DNA of 35,574 nt, taken from Nostoc sp. LEGE 12450 (GTDB lineage: Bacteria > Cyanobacteriota > Cyanobacteriia > Cyanobacteriales > Nostocaceae). Location: positions 1-35,574 of the forward strand of contig NZ_JADEXU010000079.1 of assembly GCF_015206895.1 (NCBI RefSeq), written 5' to 3'. Shown here piece by piece: positions 23,997-32,980 of this stretch; position 1 is the stretch's first letter, and every line of letters starts with the position of its first letter. The notes under the pieces were generated by a model, which saw only the letters and a list, made by a program, of their open reading frames with translations, did not search any database and was not told the origin of the DNA. The position numbers were made by a program, and so were the translations under genes.

Positions 23997-25718
23997 TTAA
24001 TACATACGATCGTAACGGTCAAGGCGCAAAAGTAGTCTGATCAGAATCACTGAAATCCCTAGTGCAATTAAACCAGGCACTAGTGCCCACAATACATAAT
24101 TGCTAACCACTAAAATCGTAGCTGAAAGTGTGAAACCAGTAATTAACAGAGCATAGCTCATTGAGAGCTGAATACTGCTTTGCCGCCGCAATAGCCGTTC
24201 TGTTTCTATAGACCGAACGCGGAGGCGCATATCTCCCCGTTCTAGCTTTTCTAGGGTATCCTCTAATCTACGTGGTAGACCAAAAGCAGTACTACTTACC
24301 TGAGCTGCTTGACGACTTAATTCATTTATAAAGGTATTTCCCTCAGAACCATTCATATCGGTCATAAGCTGCATTGCATAAGGTTTGGCAACTTCCATAA
24401 AGTTAAACTCTGGATCTAAACCTTTGCCTACTCCTTCCAGGGTAGAAAAGGCTCGCATCACAAAAGTGAAGGTTGCTGGAAATCTAAATGGCTGATTATA
24501 AGCTATTTCATAAAGGTCGTCACTGATTGCCGCCACCGACTGATTTTCAAAGGGCTTATCCATGAAATGATCCAGCATGTACTGGACGGAACGCCGCACT
24601 GGGCCCATATCATCGGTTGGGGCGATCGCGCCTAAATCGATCAGAGATTGCACAACGCGATCGCCATCTTTTTGAGCGATACCAAACAGTGTTTGCATCA
24701 GTCCCTCGCGCACGTTGGATTTAATCCGCCCCATCATGCCGAAATCGTAGAATATTAAAGCCCCACTTGCACTAATAGCAATATTGCCTGGGTGAGGATC
24801 GGCGTGGAAAAAACCACTATTGAGTAGCTGTAGTAAGTAAGCTTGAGCGCCTTGACGAGCGATCGCCTTTCGATCCAAACCGGCTGCTTCTAAAGCTTCG
24901 TATTGGCTAATTTTAATTCCAGGGAGATATTCTAAAGTCAGCACTCTGGAACTGGCATAACGCCAATATACTCTTGGGACGTTCACCCAATCGTAGCCGC
25001 GAAAATTCCGGCGAAAAGTATCGGCGTTACGACCTTCGTTAAGATAATCAATCTCTTCCCAAAGAATGCGACAACATTCTTCATAAATACCTAACCAATC
25101 TCTTCCCCGTCCCCATTTGGGATGGTTTTGAAAGTAGCGAGTAATTCCTTTGAGAATTTGTAAATCTATTTCAAATAACTTCTTTAATCCAGGACGTTGC
25201 ACCTTAACAACAACCGATTCCCCACTATGCAGCACAGCTTTGTGTACTTGTCCCAAGCTAGCAGCAGCTAAGGGAATTGGTTCAAAATTATCGAAGAGTT
25301 CAGGAATTTTTTTGCCTAATTCTTTTTCAATGGTCGCTTCTACTTGCTCATAGCTAAATGCCGGTACTTTGTCTTGTAATTTGGCTAGTTCTTCTACATA
25401 TTCACCAGGGAAGATATCAGCACGAGTGGAAAACAGTTGCCCAACTTTGATGAAGGTTGGGCCTAAATCCAGCAGGGTATTGCGAATCCAGACCGCTTGG
25501 GTTTTGCGTCTTGCAGTTTGCTTTACCTCAGTCACGCCACCCGGATAACTCCAAGATTTGTTGTATAGCCAAAGTTTGAACAATAAGGTCAAGACAAAAG
25601 ACCAAATGTCCACAAAACGCCGTCTGCTAGAGTATTTTTCCCGATTCCAACGGTATGCCTTATCTGAATAACCTTGTTCCATATCTTTATGTGTACCGTT
25701 GGTTTGCAACCGAATCAC
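23997..25718 (-). CDS. ABC1/AarF/UbiB-family atypical kinase
   Basis: A 573-residue atypical protein-kinase-like ATPase. The family KxGQ motif is in FIKVGQLFSTRAD (~90-100). VVVKVQRPGL holds the ATP-site lysine, ExD-type and HADPHPGNIA motifs follow, and then the metal-binding DFGMMG. Two hydrophobic helices end the protein (~525-565, including YALLITGFTLSATILVVSNY), so it is membrane-attached. Cyanobacterial members are linked to prenyl-lipid (quinone, tocopherol) metabolism by analogy with plastid ABC1 kinases; the exact substrate is unknown. The start is uncertain: a GTG at 25718 or an ATG at 25682 (MEQGYSDKAYRW), neither with a strong ribosome site. It precedes the PP2C gene by 18 bases. 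Confidence 0.9.
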   Translation of the reverse strand: MIRLQTNGTHKDMEQGYSDKAYRWNREKYSSRRRFVDIWSFVLTLLFKLWLYNKSWSYPGGVTEVKQTARRKTQAVWIRNTLLDLGPTFIKVGQLFSTRADIFPGEYVEELAKLQDKVPAFSYEQVEATIEKELGKKIPELFDNFEPIPLAAASLGQVHKAVLHSGESVVVKVQRPGLKKLFEIDLQILKGITRYFQNHPKWGRGRDWLGIYEECCRILWEEIDYLNEGRNADTFRRNFRGYDWVNVPRVYWRYASSRVLTLEYLPGIKISQYEALEAAGLDRKAIARQGAQAYLLQLLNSGFFHADPHPGNIAISASGALIFYDFGMMGRIKSNVREGLMQTLFGIAQKDGDRVVQSLIDLGAIAPTDDMGPVRRSVQYMLDHFMDKPFENQSVAAISDDLYEIAYNQPFRFPATFTFVMRAFSTLEGVGKGLDPEFNFMEVAKPYAMQLMTDMNGSEGNTFINELSRQAAQVSSTAFGLPRRLEDTLEKLERGDMRLRVRSIETERLLRRQSSIQLSMSYALLITGFTLSATILVVSNYVLWALVPGLIALGISVILIRLLLRLDRYDRMY

Positions 25719-25763
25719 TTGAAAAAGAAGACACTCTGATTCCTAAACTGTTTTTTCATAAGT

Positions 25764-25822
25764 GTCATTTGTCATTTGTCATTTGTGAGTAATTTTCGAC
25801 CAATGACCAATGACCAATGACT
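25764..25822. repeat. Facing STRR repeats between the coiled-coil gene and the ABC1 gene
   Basis: Three GTCATTT units (25764-25784) face three GACCAAT units plus GACT (25798-25822). Their arms are complementary apart from scattered mismatches, so the pair can form a hairpin in the gap of this probable operon. Confidence 0.75.
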
Positions 25823-25827
25823 AAAAT

Positions 25828-26154
25828 TTATGCAGAAGTTCTGCGATAATGTTGCAATTCTGTGCGTAACAGGGCAATTTCTGCTCGTAATTCATCAATA
25901 TCTGCTTGCAAGTCACCTGAATCAGAATTGGTTTGTTTACTACCTGTAGTAGCTTGACCAGAATTAGCTGCTTCTGCTGACCGATTTGCCCGCTCTAGGA
26001 CTTCTTCTGTAAACTGGCGCAACTGCTCTCTAGCTTCTGCATCAAATTTGCCCAGATCACTCAAAGCATCGGTCAAGGCGACCTCTAAACGCTCATTAAC
26101 TACTTCGGCTACTGCTCTGCCTACGAAAAAGGCTTGTACTAGTGGGTTACTCAT
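25828..26154 (-). CDS. Small acidic coiled-coil protein of unknown function
   Basis: A 108-residue soluble protein. The N-terminal half (PLVQAFFVGRAVAEVVNERLEVALTDALSDLG, then EAREQLRQFTEEVLERANRS) is helical and amphipathic. A Ser/Thr/Gln/Gly linker follows (~64-80), then a C-terminal coiled coil (LQADIDELRAEIALLRTELQHY). It resembles a conserved cyanobacterial small-protein family of unknown function, possibly the one labelled DUF6825, but I cannot confirm that here. The ATG at 26154 is followed by the natural start MSNPLVQAF. It leads a probable operon with the ABC1 kinase and PP2C phosphatase, separated from the former by a repeat hairpin. Confidence 0.75.
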   Translation of the reverse strand: MSNPLVQAFFVGRAVAEVVNERLEVALTDALSDLGKFDAEAREQLRQFTEEVLERANRSAEAANSGQATTGSKQTNSDSGDLQADIDELRAEIALLRTELQHYRRTSA

Positions 26155-26294
26155 AAATTTTTGTTACGTTGATCCGCAAGAGAATTATAACTTGCCTGTA
26201 TGCTTTACGGCTTCTACTGGAGAGTTAGAGATTTAAAGTTAGAAATATATGCCAATTCAATCATTCGCGGAGTTGACAGAGATACAAGCGACAG

Positions 26295-27929
26295 CTACAC
26301 CGATCTGGAATAACATATATCATGACATTTCACTAACTCTTGATAATATTGTTCTGGTGTATTGGGTAAATAGGTTGTAATTTGCAAGGCTTGCTCTCTT
26401 AAGTTGAAACTTTGAGTAATGTTAATCTGACTGAGAAAATCTAAATCATGGGAAATGACCCAAATAGCTCCTTGATAGTCATTGATACCTACTACCATTT
26501 GTTCAACGGTTTCAATATCTAGGTTATTAGTTGGCTCATCGAGAATCAGCAGATCGATTTCTGAGATACTGATCATAGCGATCGCTAATCTTGCCAATTC
26601 ACCGCCACTCAGCACAGAGGCGCTTTTGTGAACGTCATCATATTTAAAAAGGAAGTGTCCCAACTGTTGACGCAAAAGCTGATAGCTAAGATTAGCATTA
26701 GCAGCTTGCATATTTTCCAGAATTGTGTATTGTAGATTTACAAGTTCGTAGGTTTGATCGAGATATACAGCTTTCATCGCTGATGCAAGCGAAACTTCAC
26801 CTGAGTCCAAAACTGCTGTTTGGTTTTCCATTCCTAAAATAGCTTTTACCAGACTCGATTTACCAGAACCGTTTGCGCCGATAATGGCTATGCGATCGCC
26901 AGAGGACACGTGCAGTTGAATATTTTGAATCAATAGACGTTCTGATACCCTAAGATTTGCACCCTGGATATTAATGAGATTTCGGCGCTTTTGATTTTTT
27001 TCCTCTAGCTGAATACTTGTGACTTTTGTAGTTTTGACTTTTGTCTCTGCAACCTTTTGATTAGCCTTGGCTACTGCTGCTTCGTGTTTCTTTTTTGCAG
27101 TTCCAGTAGACACCTCAGCTTTGGTTTTAATGAGTCCTGCTGCCATTCTATCAATACTACCATTGAGAAACTTGGCGCGACCGTTATGCTTAGATTGGGC
27201 TGCGCGTTGCTGTTCTTGCATCGCTGTGGTTTGGGTACGTTTTAATTCTTTTCGGGCGACTTCGTGCGATCGCAATGCTGCTTCTAGTTCGATTTGTTTC
27301 TGTTCTCGATACTGAGAAAAATTGCCTCCATATACTTTCAAAGCATCAGGTGTAAGTTCCCAAGTAATATCTGTAACTTGGTCTAAGAAAAAAGGTTTAT
27401 GTGAGACAATTACAAACGCACCAGTGAAATTTTGCAGGAATTGTCTTAAGTTTTCTAAAGCTGGCAAATCTATATGGTTAGTTGGCTCATCTAGCAACAG
27501 CAAATTAGGCTGTTGAGATAATCCGATTGCCAGAAATAGTTTTGTCAGTTCTCCACCACTCAAGTTAGTAATTGGTAGATAAAGATTAATATTTGTATCG
27601 AATTGTGTTTGCAAAATCTCCTCAATCTTCCACCATTCATCAGAGATGGAAATTAAAAAATCAAGTACTGTATCTGCTGTAATCTCTTGTCTGATAGTAC
27701 TGACTTGTGGCAAATAGTAGATAACACCGTTAGACCAAACAGAACCGACGCTGGGTCTGATTTGATCTGCAAATATCTTTAATAGGGTTGATTTTCCTAC
27801 TCCGTTGCGACCGACTAAAGCAATGCGATCGCTGGCCTCAATACTCACCTGGATTTTTTGAAACAAAGTTCTATCTAAGCTGAGTTCGTAGGCTAAATTC
27901 TCAGCTAATAATATTGATTTTTTCTGCAT
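26295..27929 (-). CDS. ABC-F subfamily ATPase (ribosome-associated type)
   Basis: A 544-residue protein with two ABC nucleotide-binding domains and no membrane segments, as in ABC-F translation factors. The first domain has Walker A GRNGVGKST (~40-48), signature LSGGELTK and Walker B LLLLDEPTNHID. The charged interdomain linker (~215-320, rich in Lys, Ala and Gln) is where ABC-F proteins contact the ribosome. The second domain has GANGSGKSS (~350), LSGGELARL and LLILDEPTNNLD. Family members either fine-tune translation or protect ribosomes from antibiotics; the short, non-EttA-like layout is closer to the resistance-type members, but this is a guess. A TTG three codons earlier is possible; the ATG with GGAAA upstream is preferred. 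Confidence 0.9.
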   Translation of the reverse strand: MQKKSILLAENLAYELSLDRTLFQKIQVSIEASDRIALVGRNGVGKSTLLKIFADQIRPSVGSVWSNGVIYYLPQVSTIRQEITADTVLDFLISISDEWWKIEEILQTQFDTNINLYLPITNLSGGELTKLFLAIGLSQQPNLLLLDEPTNHIDLPALENLRQFLQNFTGAFVIVSHKPFFLDQVTDITWELTPDALKVYGGNFSQYREQKQIELEAALRSHEVARKELKRTQTTAMQEQQRAAQSKHNGRAKFLNGSIDRMAAGLIKTKAEVSTGTAKKKHEAAVAKANQKVAETKVKTTKVTSIQLEEKNQKRRNLINIQGANLRVSERLLIQNIQLHVSSGDRIAIIGANGSGKSSLVKAILGMENQTAVLDSGEVSLASAMKAVYLDQTYELVNLQYTILENMQAANANLSYQLLRQQLGHFLFKYDDVHKSASVLSGGELARLAIAMISISEIDLLILDEPTNNLDIETVEQMVVGINDYQGAIWVISHDLDFLSQINITQSFNLREQALQITTYLPNTPEQYYQELVKCHDICYSRSV

Positions 27930-28460
27930 TATTTCCAAACCTCAATTCGCAAACTTTCGCCCGTATGTTTACAGGAATTACGGGATATAAGATACAAAAA
28001 ACTTAGCCGCAGACACTTGCCAAGCAGTTAAATGTAAATATGAATGATAACAATATTGTTAGTACATGACTGTGTGAAGTAACCCTGTCAAACTAGTTGC
28101 GTTTATTCTTTGTTGACATTTGTTGCTTTGGCACAACAGGTGTTTGGTACTACTTCATTTCAGCTATCTCGTTGGAGTTGTGATGAGGTTTGATATTGAC
28201 TACAGTGTAGCATAAAGGTATTTCGGAAAAGTAGCGATCGCTCGTTCTCAGTGGGAAATAAAGATTTTTAACCGCAGAGGCGCAGAGAACACAGAGGTAA
28301 GATATTCAGAATAGGTTTTTTTATGAAATTGGTTCTGAGATGATAAAGCCTGAATTGGACGATTTACCTGTACCCTCAAAAGAGGCGATTAGCTACGCGC
28401 GATCGCTAACTACAAGACTGTTAAAATAAATCCATAACTACTTGATGCCGTATCCATTCT
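27930..28460. other. Divergent gap between the ABC-F and Uma2 genes
   Basis: This stretch of 531 bp should hold the promoters of both genes. It contains HIP1 sites (near 28235 and 28400) and a dispersed-repeat-like segment at ~28270-28300 (ACCGCAGAGGCGCAGAGAA), a pattern common between genes in Nostoc relatives. No open frame, tRNA or clear terminator was found. Confidence 0.4.
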
Positions 28461-29162
28461 ATGACCATAGCTCAAGAATTAGATTCTCAACAAGGTATCT
28501 GCCAAGATGTTATATTTCCCTCTGGTGATTTATATAGTGATGAGCCTCCCTTGGAAAGCGAACTTCATTTACGACAAATAATCCTACTATTAACATGTCT
28601 GGAATGGTTGTGGAGAGATAGAAATGATTTTTATGCGGCGGGAAATCTAACTATTTACTACAGTCCGCGCCAACGCAAATCGGAATACTTCCGGGGGCCA
28701 GACTTTTTTGTTGTGTTGGGAACTGAACGTAAAACCCGCAAAAGTTGGGTAGTTTGGGAAGAAGATGGTAAATATCCGAATGTAATTCTAGAAATTTTGT
28801 CTGACTCAACAGCGAATACTGACAAAGATTTAAAGAAAAAAATTTATCAAGATACTTTCCGTACACCCGATTATTTTTGGTTTGACCCTTACACACAAGA
28901 ATTTGCAGGATTTCATTTAGTAGATGGAGAATATCAACCTCTACAACCAAGTGAAGAAGGATATTTGTGGAGTCATCAGCTAGGGTTATATTTGGGAGTT
29001 TATGAAGATTTATTGCGGTTTTTTACGCGAGATGGGCAACTAGTACCAACACCGGAGGAAACGGCAGAACAAGCTGAACAAAAGGCAGAACAAGCCGAAC
29101 AAAAAGCTGAACGTTTAGCAGCAAAATTGCGGGAGTTAAATATCGATCCAGATACAATTTAG
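28461..29162 (+). CDS. Uma2-family (DUF820) protein with a restriction-endonuclease-like fold
   Basis: A 233-residue protein of the Uma2 group, which is greatly expanded in cyanobacteria and has a PD-(D/E)XK-like fold. Candidate active-site residues lie in GPDFFVV (~78-84), NVILEILSDST (~107-117, with the Glu) and the Lys-rich DKDLKKKIYQ. PDYFWFDP follows. The last ~35 residues are an AEQKAEQ-type heptad repeat that should form a coiled coil, encoded by direct DNA repeats at ~29061-29110. No biochemical role is established for most members. It starts at an ATG without a clear ribosome site and ends 12 bases from the convergent nucleotidyltransferase gene. Confidence 0.85.
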   Translation: MTIAQELDSQQGICQDVIFPSGDLYSDEPPLESELHLRQIILLLTCLEWLWRDRNDFYAAGNLTIYYSPRQRKSEYFRGPDFFVVLGTERKTRKSWVVWEEDGKYPNVILEILSDSTANTDKDLKKKIYQDTFRTPDYFWFDPYTQEFAGFHLVDGEYQPLQPSEEGYLWSHQLGLYLGVYEDLLRFFTRDGQLVPTPEETAEQAEQKAEQAEQKAERLAAKLRELNIDPDTI

Positions 29163-29174
29163 ACCAGAGCTATT

Positions 29175-31871
29175 TCATTTAGGATAGTGTTGCGCTAAAA
29201 ATTCTTCAGCCTCAGCCTTATCTTTAATTACTCTATCCAAAGTAGCAGCAAGTATATCATCTAATATTTGTCGATACAGTGGCCCTGGTTTGTAACCAAG
29301 TTTCTTTAAATCATTGCCATTTAATAGTGGCTGCACATTCGCCAAAACTGTTAAATATTCCCAAATTTTATGTCTAATATCTCGCGGACTTTGCAAAGCA
29401 ATTAAAATCAGCATTGGTAAATCATATTGCCGCAACAACTGCACTAGTTGACTGGGGTGTTGAAAAGTGGGTAAAGATTCTATTACTTGACTAAAGCTTT
29501 GAACTAAGTTTTTCAACCTAACAATGCTATCGTCTTGTAATTGCAAATTTTGTGCTACTTTCACCCGATATTCAGGTGCTAGGTGGGCGATTAATGCTTC
29601 TAGACGCGTTTGCCAGTGAATGAGAGTTTGTTCAGCATCAAATCGCCGCAAACAGAGTTCTAACAAACGTAATTGTCGCAAGAGTAAAGCATCTAGTTTG
29701 AGGGTAGGATGGATACATTGCAATGCCCCTAAATTATCGAGTAATTGTAAAGCTGATTTCCAGTAGGGCGCTTCTAGGATGTGCTTTAATTCAGTTTTGA
29801 GTCTAGTTTGTAGGGCTGGAGTTTTAGTATTCTCTTGGGAAGTGCGATCGTAAACACCACTGTTAATGGCATAGCGAATAAACTCTTCCGTTTGCGGTTC
29901 AATTTCAAATCTGAAGCGCACGGCAAAGCGCACGCCGCGATAAATGCGGGTGGGATCTTCGATAAAGCTGTTAGGGTGTAAAACCCGAATTTGTTTAGCT
30001 TGTAAATCGAGTAAACCGCCAAAGAAATCGAGTAATTCACCAGAGCGGGGAGAGGTGAGCCGCAAAGCGATCGCATTAATGGTAAAATCTCGACGATACA
30101 AATCTTGACGAATCGAACTCGCCTCAACTTCTGGATTCGCCGCCGGGTAAGGATAAAACTCTGTTCTAGCTGTGGCAATATCTACCCAAAGAGAATCTAA
30201 TTCTGGGTCTTTGTGCCACAACAAAGCAGCAGTTTGAAAAGCCCCGTGGATTTCTAAACGAGCCGCAGGGTAAAGTTGTTGGAGTGCTTTTGCTAGTTCC
30301 ACACCAGCGCCAACATCTGCTGATTTGTGAAAGCCATCAACTACTAGGTCAATATCTTTAATCATCAAGCTACCTGCTGTCTCAGCTAACAGCAAATCCC
30401 GCACCGCACCCCCGACAAGATAAAGATGCCAACCCCGTTTTTCGGCTTCTTGCGATGCGATGGTGAGTAATTGCCATAACTGAGGAGCAAGTTTATTTTG
30501 CAATTGCGGGAGATTAATATTACTTTTCTGTCTCTCCTCCTCTCCACCTTCTCCATTTTCATCCCTTTCCTGATGTAATTCCCGCAAGACATCAGTACGA
30601 GTGACAAGACCAACTAACTGCTCATTCTCCAATACTGGCAAGCGTCCGATATCATAAGTCACCATCAGCGCTTCAATTTGTGGCAGTGTTGTATCTGGTG
30701 TAATTGTTTTCAAATTTCTTGTCATGTAGCCCTTGACTGGCGAATGACTAAATCCGTGGTGCAGGGCGATATCAAGATCCCGGCGCGAAATAATGCCTAC
30801 TAGTTGCCCTTGAGTATCGACTACAGATAAGCCTGAGTGTCCATAGCGCAACAAAATTCGCTGTGCCTCAGCAATTGTGGTTTCAGGTAGAATCGTGCGA
30901 ACAGGAGAAGACATCAAATCCCTAGCGGTGAGGGGGTGGGGAATTTGTGCTTTTACTCCGTCAAGGAGTTGTTTTAATATTGCTTGTGAATCCACTCCTC
31001 TTAGATTTAGTGATGCGGCTTGTGAATGACCGCCGCCGCCCAAGAGTTGGAATAATAGATTAAGATTTGTTTTGGGAATTTGCGATCGCCCAATTATAGT
31101 TAAACGTGAATCATTTTCACTCAAAGGATACTCATTAGCCAACAGAATCGCATCAATTTCGGTTAATTCCACGAGTTCTGAAGCCAAACTCGATAGCCCT
31201 GGCACAAAAGCATCTGTTTTAAGAATTACCCAAGCAACAGTATATCCACGCAGGCAAAGATATTCTAAATTTTCTAGAGATTCAGTTAATAACTGTTGCA
31301 ATTGCAAAGACAAGCCAGGGTCACGGTAGGTAGAAATTACCGATAAACTTGCACCTTGTTGCATCAACCAAGCCAAAGCTAAGGCATCCCTTGGTGTGGA
31401 TTGGTCAAAGGTCAAGGAGCCAGTGTCAACGTGGATACCCAAAGCCATCACAGTCGCTTCAGCAGAAGTCAAGGAAATTTCCTGTTGTTGCAATTGCTCC
31501 ACAATTAAAGTTGTAGCGGCTCCTACCGAGGAAAGATGCGATCGCGTGGCAGGAATATCTGATTCTTGTCCTAAGTGATGGTCATAAACTATAATTTCCC
31601 CAAGATGGGGTAAATCTAACCACTCAGCAGCTTTACCCAAGCGATCGCGCTGTTGCGTATCCACCACAGTCAGAGAACGAATTTTTTCAGGATTCACCGA
31701 ACGGCGTTCAATTAGCGGATATTCATCCCGATGCAATGCTAAAAAATCCCGCACAGGAGGATGAGAACCGCCAGTCAGCACAATCTTACTTCCCGGTAGT
31801 AAGCGCGTTAACCCTACTGCTGCTCCTAGTGCGTCAAAATCTGCGGTTGTGTGGCAAAGAATTAAATCCAT
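29175..31871 (-). CDS. tRNA CCA/A-adding nucleotidyltransferase fused to DHH and CBS domains
   Basis: An 898-residue multidomain enzyme. Residues ~1-300 form a DHH/DHHA1 phosphoesterase-like module (HTTADFDALGAA, VVDTQ, YDHHLGQ). Two CBS domains follow (~315-372 and ~379-435). An acidic linker (ENGEGGEEERQ) comes next, then a class II poly(A)-polymerase/CCA-enzyme head with YLVGGAVRDLLL (~480-492), the metal-binding DIDLVVDG, RRDFTINAIALR and EDPTRIYRGVRFA. The last ~200 residues are the helical tRNA-binding part. In Synechocystis CC- and A-adding are split between two enzymes, so specificity here cannot be stated. The tRNA-Gly at 33106 lacks an encoded CCA, so such an enzyme is required in this organism. 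Confidence 0.92.
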   Translation of the reverse strand: MDLILCHTTADFDALGAAVGLTRLLPGSKIVLTGGSHPPVRDFLALHRDEYPLIERRSVNPEKIRSLTVVDTQQRDRLGKAAEWLDLPHLGEIIVYDHHLGQESDIPATRSHLSSVGAATTLIVEQLQQQEISLTSAEATVMALGIHVDTGSLTFDQSTPRDALALAWLMQQGASLSVISTYRDPGLSLQLQQLLTESLENLEYLCLRGYTVAWVILKTDAFVPGLSSLASELVELTEIDAILLANEYPLSENDSRLTIIGRSQIPKTNLNLLFQLLGGGGHSQAASLNLRGVDSQAILKQLLDGVKAQIPHPLTARDLMSSPVRTILPETTIAEAQRILLRYGHSGLSVVDTQGQLVGIISRRDLDIALHHGFSHSPVKGYMTRNLKTITPDTTLPQIEALMVTYDIGRLPVLENEQLVGLVTRTDVLRELHQERDENGEGGEEERQKSNINLPQLQNKLAPQLWQLLTIASQEAEKRGWHLYLVGGAVRDLLLAETAGSLMIKDIDLVVDGFHKSADVGAGVELAKALQQLYPAARLEIHGAFQTAALLWHKDPELDSLWVDIATARTEFYPYPAANPEVEASSIRQDLYRRDFTINAIALRLTSPRSGELLDFFGGLLDLQAKQIRVLHPNSFIEDPTRIYRGVRFAVRFRFEIEPQTEEFIRYAINSGVYDRTSQENTKTPALQTRLKTELKHILEAPYWKSALQLLDNLGALQCIHPTLKLDALLLRQLRLLELCLRRFDAEQTLIHWQTRLEALIAHLAPEYRVKVAQNLQLQDDSIVRLKNLVQSFSQVIESLPTFQHPSQLVQLLRQYDLPMLILIALQSPRDIRHKIWEYLTVLANVQPLLNGNDLKKLGYKPGPLYRQILDDILAATLDRVIKDKAEAEEFLAQHYPK

Positions 31872-31878
31872 AGTTAAG

Positions 31879-31918
31879 AGTCATTAGTCATCGGTACTTA
31901 GACAAAGGACAAATGACT
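31879..31918. repeat. Facing STRR-like repeats between the nucleotidyltransferase gene and psbZ
   Basis: AGTCATTAGTCA (31879-31890) faces GACAAAGGACAAATGACT (31901-31918) in inverted orientation, in the divergent gap just upstream of the nucleotidyltransferase start. Confidence 0.6.
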
Positions 31919-32021
31919 AAAATGTTGCAATTTCTGCTAGCTTAAAAATAATAAGAAAGTGTCAGTGTCGCCCTTTAGGATATTCTATCCTTAGTATTTC
32001 GCTGTATTGGGAGAAGCAAAA

Positions 32022-32210
32022 ATGACCATAATATTCCAATTTGCCTTGATAGGTCTAGTCCTATTGTCCTTTGTCCTGGTTGTAGGCGTTCCGGTTGCTT
32101 ACGCTACTCCCCAAAATTGGGTTGAATCTAAAAAACTACTCTGGGTTGGTTCTGCCGTCTGGATTGCTTTGGTATTTTTAGTTGGTTTGTTAAACTTTTT
32201 TGTCGTGTAG
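32022..32210 (+). CDS. psbZ: Photosystem II reaction-centre protein Z (PsbZ)
   Basis: A 62-residue thylakoid protein with two membrane helices (~5-26 and ~41-60), which sits at the edge of the photosystem II core. The sequence MTIIFQFALIGLVLLSFVLV, then VPVAYATPQNW and the C-terminal GLLNFFVV, is an unmistakable PsbZ match at full length. The frame opens five codons earlier, but the ATG at 32022 is right: GGGAG lies eight bases before it and the protein then has the standard start. A TATTCT at ~31981 could be its -10 box. ribH follows after 188 bp, an arrangement I recall from other cyanobacteria. Confidence 0.97.
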   Translation: MTIIFQFALIGLVLLSFVLVVGVPVAYATPQNWVESKKLLWVGSAVWIALVFLVGLLNFFVV

Positions 32211-32398
32211 ACGACGGCTTTGCTCTGGCGCAGGCACATAATATAAGAACTAGAGGGGCAGAAAAGCCAAGGTCAAAGACCAAAGGAGAAAAGAAGAAAT
32301 TTTTTCCGATTTCCTTTTTTTAACCGTGCTTTCCTGCTCCTCTACATTTAAATAAGAAATGTATATTGGCCAGAACTATAGTTGATTAAGAGGCAGTC

Positions 32399-32977
32399 AT
32401 GGCAGTTTTCGAGGGAACTTTTACCCAAACGGAGCCTTTGCGGTTTGCAGTGGTGATTGGTCGATTCAATGACCTTGTTACCGGAAAGCTGCTAGAGGGA
32501 TGTCAAGATTGCTTGAAACGCCACGGTGTAGATCCTAACCCCCAAGGTAATCAGGTAGACTATGTTTGGGTTCCAGGAAGTTTTGAGGTACCTTTAGTAG
32601 CTCGCCAACTAGCACTTTCCCATCGTTATGATGCTGTAATTTGTCTAGGTGCAGTCATTCGTGGGCAAACACCCCATTTTGATTATGTATCCGCCGAAGT
32701 TTCTAAAGGCATCGCCGCCGCTAGTTTTCAAACTGGAGTGCCAGTAATTTTTGGCATTTTGACAGTAGATACTATGCAGCAAGCCTTAGAACGGGCAGGT
32801 ATCAAAGGTAATCATGGCTGGGATTATGCTCTAAACGCCCTAGAAATGGCAAGCCTGATGCGGCAATTGCGTTCTAACCTAGCAGAGCCATATTCTCGTA
32901 ATAGCCAGTCTTTGCCAGCCTCTTTTCAAAGTGCCAGCATCGGCAATTTAACGGCGGAGTCAGAAGAACTCGGCTAA
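32399..32977 (+). CDS. ribH: 6,7-dimethyl-8-ribityllumazine synthase
   Basis: A 192-residue enzyme of riboflavin synthesis that condenses the ribityl-aminouracil with 3,4-dihydroxybutanone phosphate to give the lumazine precursor. Family motifs VVIGRFND (~18-25), VWVPGSFEVPL (~56-66), CLGAVIRGQTPHFDYVS with the catalytic-region His, PVIFGILTVDT and the phosphate-binding GNHGWDYA are all present. The C-terminal ~35 residues (after LMRQLR) extend past the usual end and are Ser/Ala-rich, probably disordered. AGAGG lies just before the ATG at 32399. The stop codon is followed four bases later by a long facing-repeat hairpin. Confidence 0.96.
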   Translation: MAVFEGTFTQTEPLRFAVVIGRFNDLVTGKLLEGCQDCLKRHGVDPNPQGNQVDYVWVPGSFEVPLVARQLALSHRYDAVICLGAVIRGQTPHFDYVSAEVSKGIAAASFQTGVPVIFGILTVDTMQQALERAGIKGNHGWDYALNALEMASLMRQLRSNLAEPYSRNSQSLPASFQSASIGNLTAESEELG

Positions 32978-32980
32978 ATG

